8,554 nt of DNA from Acidiferrobacterales bacterium (GTDB taxonomy: Bacteria; Pseudomonadota; Gammaproteobacteria; Acidiferrobacterales; Sulfurifustaceae), in contig WGFP01000026.1 in NCBI GenBank assembly GCA_015492195.1, positions 1 to 8,554 of the forward strand, in the 5' to 3' direction. Made by a program: the position numbers and the translations under genes. Each line of letters starts with the position of its first letter. Positions within the stretch are counted from its first letter, which is position 1. The notes below the pieces were generated by a model. The model saw only the letters and a list, made by a program, of their open reading frames with translations, was not told the origin of the DNA and did no database searches. Below are positions 6,227 through 8,554 of the stretch, piece after piece.

Positions 6227-6988
6227 ATGCTGACAGAAGACCATTTCACTTTATCTGAAGGCGCTGAACATAATAATCCTCGATTTCTCGCCTGTAAGTA
6301 TTGCCGCGCGTTATCGCTGTGTGAATTCTCCAGCGGGGAAGGCAGGCAGTCCAAAAACGACCGCAAAATCATCAAGCGGCACAGAAAAATCCGGCGCGGG
6401 GAATTTCCATATCGTGCCGGCGACCCTTTTCATTCCATCTGCGTGATTTGTTCCGGTGCGGTGAAGACATACGCCTTGAACAGGGACGGGTCCGTACAGA
6501 TTACCGGTTTTCATATTTCGGGCGAGCTCATGGGGCTCAACGCCGTTAATACGAAACAGCACACCTGTGACGCCGTGGCGCTGGAGAACACCTACATATG
6601 CGAGATCCTTTACAGCCATTTGCAGGAACTATGCGATGAGTCATTCATTGCCAGGCGGCTGATCTTCCGTATTTTGGGCGACCAAATAGCGCATGATCAA
6701 ATGGTATTGATGCCATTAATCGGCGCAAAATCCGCCACCCAGAAGCTGGCTGCCTATCTTTTATCTCTCTCGCAACGTTTCGAGCGGCGCGGGCTGTCCA
6801 CGGACGAATTTCGTTTGAGCATGTCGCGTGGCGACCTTGGAAATTACCTTGGTCTTGCCAAGGAGACGGTCAGCCGCCTCTTCTCTCGTTTCGTCGATGA
6901 AGGTTTAATTACGCTCAAGGCCCGACACATTCGTATTAATGACCGCAAACGACTGACGCTGATGGCAACGAAAGCACCTTCTGTGTAA
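6227..6988 (+). CDS. fnr: FNR, oxygen-sensing [4Fe-4S] transcriptional regulator of the Crp/Fnr family
   Basis: Cytoplasmic regulator that dimerises and binds TTGAT-N4-ATCAA sites when its oxygen-labile [4Fe-4S] cluster is intact, switching genes between aerobic and anaerobic modes. The 253 residues match FNR length (250 in E. coli). All four cluster ligands are present: C23, C26 and C32 in the C-x2-C-x5-C spacing of E. coli C20/C23/C29, and C125 in the ICEI context of C122. The cyclic-nucleotide-like beta-barrel includes RAGDPFHSI, QITGFHISGELMG and the dimerisation helix near 140-170. The helix-turn-helix contains RGDLGNYLGLAKETVSRLFSRF, with E213, S216 and R217 as the family DNA-contact residues (E-xx-SR), predicting recognition of the TTGAT half-site. 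The ATG at 6227 has only weak ribosome-site candidates (AGG at 6214-6216). A likely target site lies 78 bases after its stop, before the oxidase operon. Confidence 0.95.
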   Translation: MLTEDHFTLSEGAEHNNPRFLACKYCRALSLCEFSSGEGRQSKNDRKIIKRHRKIRRGEFPYRAGDPFHSICVICSGAVKTYALNRDGSVQITGFHISGELMGLNAVNTKQHTCDAVALENTYICEILYSHLQELCDESFIARRLIFRILGDQIAHDQMVLMPLIGAKSATQKLAAYLLSLSQRFERRGLSTDEFRLSMSRGDLGNYLGLAKETVSRLFSRFVDEGLITLKARHIRINDRKRLTLMATKAPSV

Positions 6989-7065
6989 ACCCCGGCAAAG
7001 CCCGAAATCCACCCTGCTGCGTCGCACCGACCAAGATGAAAGGAGGGCATGAAAATCGCCATAAA

Positions 7066-7079
7066 TTGATTTTTGTCAA
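7066..7079. promoter_or_regulatory. FNR box upstream of the DUF2244-ctaD operon
   Basis: TTGAT-TTTT-GTCAA matches the FNR consensus TTGAT-N4-ATCAA at 9 of 10 defined positions. Its centre is at 7072.5. If the weak -10 TTTTAT (7104-7109) is used, transcription would start near 7116 and the box would sit at about -43, near the class II activator position. If TATACA (7087-7092) is the -10, with TTGATT inside the box as the -35, bound FNR would repress. Activation versus repression cannot be decided from sequence. Confidence 0.7.
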
Positions 7080-7174
7080 CATGTTTTATACATCACCGTA
7101 GGCTTTTATCACCATCTATTCAAATATTTTTGTATATCATCCACACGTTTGTGTTCCCCCGGTTTCAAATTTAA

Positions 7175-7190
7175 TAACAAAAGGTTGTTA
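7175..7190. repeat. Perfect palindrome TAACAA-N4-TTGTTA in the ctaD operon leader
   Basis: TAACAA (7175-7180) and TTGTTA (7185-7190) flank AAGG, and partial symmetry continues outward (TTAA to the left, ATA to the right). It lies about 95 bases after the FNR box and about 60 bases before the DUF2244 ATG. Its 6-4-6 geometry fits a dimeric regulator operator, but the half-sites are not FNR or CRP consensus. A small RNA hairpin is the alternative. Confidence 0.45.
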
Positions 7191-7230
7191 ATACTCCTGA
7201 ATTTCACGATCTGAAGTCGTGTATGCCGAT

Positions 7231-7238
7231 GGAGGAGG
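7231..7238 (+). promoter_or_regulatory. Ribosome binding site that decides the DUF2244 start
   Basis: GGAGGAGG lies 10 bases before the ATG at 7249. A GTG at 7219 in the same frame would place this site inside the coding sequence and has no ribosome site of its own, so the ATG is preferred. Confidence 0.75.
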
Positions 7239-7248
7239 GGCCGGATCA

Positions 7249-7776
7249 ATGATTAAGCAGATCGCGTTTTCCGCGGATGGATTGGATAGAGGGCGCATTG
7301 TGCTTCGCCCCAACCACTCCCTGTCAAAGAGGGGGATGGTTTTTCTGTTCTTATCGCTGCTTGGTTCGACCATTGTCATCGGAGCTGCGTTTCTCATAAC
7401 AGGGGCGTGGCCGGTCTTGCCGTTTTTGTTTTTGGAACTGATGGCGGTGGGTTTTGCGGTGTTTCTAGTCAGACGTCGCGCGGAGGACCGCGAAACGATC
7501 ACCGTGGATGGCGGTCGGCTTGAAATCGTCAAGCATCGGGGAAAGAACGAAACACGTCACACGTTTCAGCGCTACTGGGCCCGCGTTTTCGTGGATTCGG
7601 GCGGGGGAAGCTGGTATCCGTCACGCCTGTTTATACGTTCGCACGGCCGTGAGGTGGAGATCGGCGCGCGTTTTTGCGAGGAAGAAAGACGGGCCTTGGC
7701 CCGCGACCTGAAAAGAATCGTTGGACCGGGCTACCGTCATTTTTGCAATGCCCGGCGTCAACCGGAATCCAAGTAG
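7249..7776 (+). CDS. DUF2244 family integral membrane protein
   Basis: Inner-membrane protein of unknown biochemical role; DUF2244 genes are often found beside cytochrome oxidase genes in proteobacteria. With the ATG at 7249 it has 175 residues, close to the family's usual length. The N-terminal block RIVLRPNHSLSKRG (16-29) is the family hallmark (R-x-LRPN-x-SLS). Two hydrophobic helices follow at about 30-50 and 54-74, separated by the conserved TGAWPVLPF (51-59). The remaining hundred residues are soluble and beta-rich-looking, including a WYPSRLFIRSHGREVEIG stretch and ending in a basic tail. The stop is 19 bases from the ctaD ATG, so the two are almost certainly co-transcribed. The leader carries an FNR box, suggesting oxygen control. 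A role in oxidase assembly or stability is inference from context. Confidence 0.85.
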   Translation: MIKQIAFSADGLDRGRIVLRPNHSLSKRGMVFLFLSLLGSTIVIGAAFLITGAWPVLPFLFLELMAVGFAVFLVRRRAEDRETITVDGGRLEIVKHRGKNETRHTFQRYWARVFVDSGGGSWYPSRLFIRSHGREVEIGARFCEEERRALARDLKRIVGPGYRHFCNARRQPESK

Positions 7777-7795
7777 ATGGGAGGAGGCTGAAAAT

Positions 7796-8554
7796 ATGGC
7801 AACAGCAACCACACACCATGGGGAGCATCCGACCGGTCTTGCCCGCTGGTTGTTCACCACAAACCATAAAGACATCGGCACTTTGTATTTGTGTTTCGCT
7901 TTCATAATGGCGTTTGTGGGCGGTGCCATGTCACTTGTCATCCGCGCCGAACTATGGGAGCCGGGACTACAGACCGTGAGCCCCTATTTCTTCAATCAGA
8001 TGACCACCCTGCACGGTTTGATCATGGTGTTTGGTCTGGTGATGCCGGCCTTCGCCGGCTTTGCCAACTGGCAAATTCCAATGATGATCGGCGCGCCGGA
8101 CATGGCGTTGCCGCGCATGAACAACTGGAGCTTTTGGCTGTTGCCGCCGGCGGCAATCCTGTTGGTGCTCTCACTGTTCGTTCCGGGCGGCGCGCCGGGT
8201 GTGGGTTGGACCCTGTACGCGCCACTGAGCGTCCAGGCCACGATGGGCATGGACTTCGTCATTTTCTCCGTGCACCTGCTCGGTATTTCTTCCATATTGG
8301 CGTCAATCAACATCATTGCCACCATCCTCAACATGCGCGCGCCGGGCATGACCCTGATGAAGATGCCCCTGTTTGTGTGGACTTGGTTGGTGACGGCCTT
8401 CCTGCTGATTGCGGTTATTCCGGTATTAGCCGGTGTCGTGACCATGCTGCTCACCGATCGTCATTTCGGCACCAGCTTCTTTGACGCCGCCGGCGGCGGG
8501 GATCCCCTGTTGTTCCAGCATATATTCTGGTTTTTCGGGCACCCGGAGGTATAC
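7796..8554 (+). CDS. ctaD: Cytochrome c oxidase subunit I (aa3-type, A1 subfamily), 3'-partial
   Basis: Catalytic subunit of the terminal heme-copper oxidase, which reduces oxygen to water and pumps protons across the inner membrane. The first 253 residues are present; the frame is open at the window end. An N-terminal TTNHKDIGTLYL (21-32) is the family signature. H73 in TLHGLIMVF is the low-spin heme a ligand. GAPDMALPRMNNWSFWL (99-115) carries D102 and N109, equivalent to the D-channel Asp124 and Asn131 of Paracoccus. GHPEVY (248-253) contains the Cu-B ligand H249, the D-channel Glu251 and cross-linked Tyr253; this is the A1-type motif. Several membrane helices are evident. GGGAGGAGG (7779-7787) lies 8 bases before the ATG. 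Subunit II (ctaC), often directly upstream, is not: DUF2244 occupies that place, so ctaC must lie downstream or elsewhere. Expression is probably driven from the FNR-box promoter. Confidence 0.97.
   Translation, partial: MATATTHHGEHPTGLARWLFTTNHKDIGTLYLCFAFIMAFVGGAMSLVIRAELWEPGLQTVSPYFFNQMTTLHGLIMVFGLVMPAFAGFANWQIPMMIGAPDMALPRMNNWSFWLLPPAAILLVLSLFVPGGAPGVGWTLYAPLSVQATMGMDFVIFSVHLLGISSILASINIIATILNMRAPGMTLMKMPLFVWTWLVTAFLLIAVIPVLAGVVTMLLTDRHFGTSFFDAAGGGDPLLFQHIFWFFGHPEVY

Noticed and set aside
7039..7069. AAAGGAGGG followed by ATG (7049) and a 6-codon frame ending in the FNR box
   Set aside because: The Shine-Dalgarno to ATG spacing is one base and the peptide is too short to support; possibly a remnant of an old gene start.
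7891..8484. Plus-strand 197-codon frame overlapping ctaD
   Set aside because: It is out of frame with the ctaD reading from 7796, which carries all heme-copper oxidase motifs.

Overview
The window reads as a chromosomal segment of a proteobacterium, most likely a gammaproteobacterium. HtpG, an FNR with all four cluster cysteines, a DUF2244 protein and an A1-type cytochrome c oxidase subunit I all fit this. Base composition is moderately GC-rich, with an AT-rich island around 7060-7200. No insertion sequence, phage gene, CRISPR array, tRNA or rRNA was found. The genus cannot be fixed from the sequence alone.

Layout, left to right. (1) 2-772: the 3' part of a membrane-anchored M48 zinc metallopeptidase. 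(2) 944-2821: htpG (Hsp90), preceded by a promoter-like element that can be read as sigma-70 or heat-shock sigma-32. (3) 2886-4226: a flavoprotein oxidoreductase that clearly resembles the DHCR24/Diminuto (delta-24 sterol reductase) family. (4) On the minus strand, 5795-4929 then 4883-4233: two tandem paralogues of an apparently undescribed protein type. Each has a CxxC-x10-CxC zinc ribbon at both ends around an Ala/Lys/Glu-rich, probably helical middle. They start with TTG and GTG. (5) 5796-6226: a non-coding stretch with several inverted repeats and a perfect TATAAT. (6) 6227-6988: fnr, the oxygen-sensing [4Fe-4S] regulator. (7) 6989-7248: an AT-rich regulatory region holding a 9-of-10 FNR box and a second perfect palindrome. 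(8) 7249-7776: a two-helix DUF2244 membrane protein. (9) 7796-8554: ctaD, cytochrome c oxidase subunit I, cut by the window edge at the Tyr of its HPEVY motif.

How the genes may work together. The right side looks like an oxygen-response module. An FNR regulator lies directly upstream of a DUF2244-ctaD operon, and the DNA between them carries a likely FNR site, so terminal oxidase expression is probably tuned by oxygen. The left side combines protein quality control (M48 protease, HtpG) with a flavoenzyme of unknown substrate. The paired double-zinc-ribbon proteins in the middle are the least explained element and the best candidate for something new.
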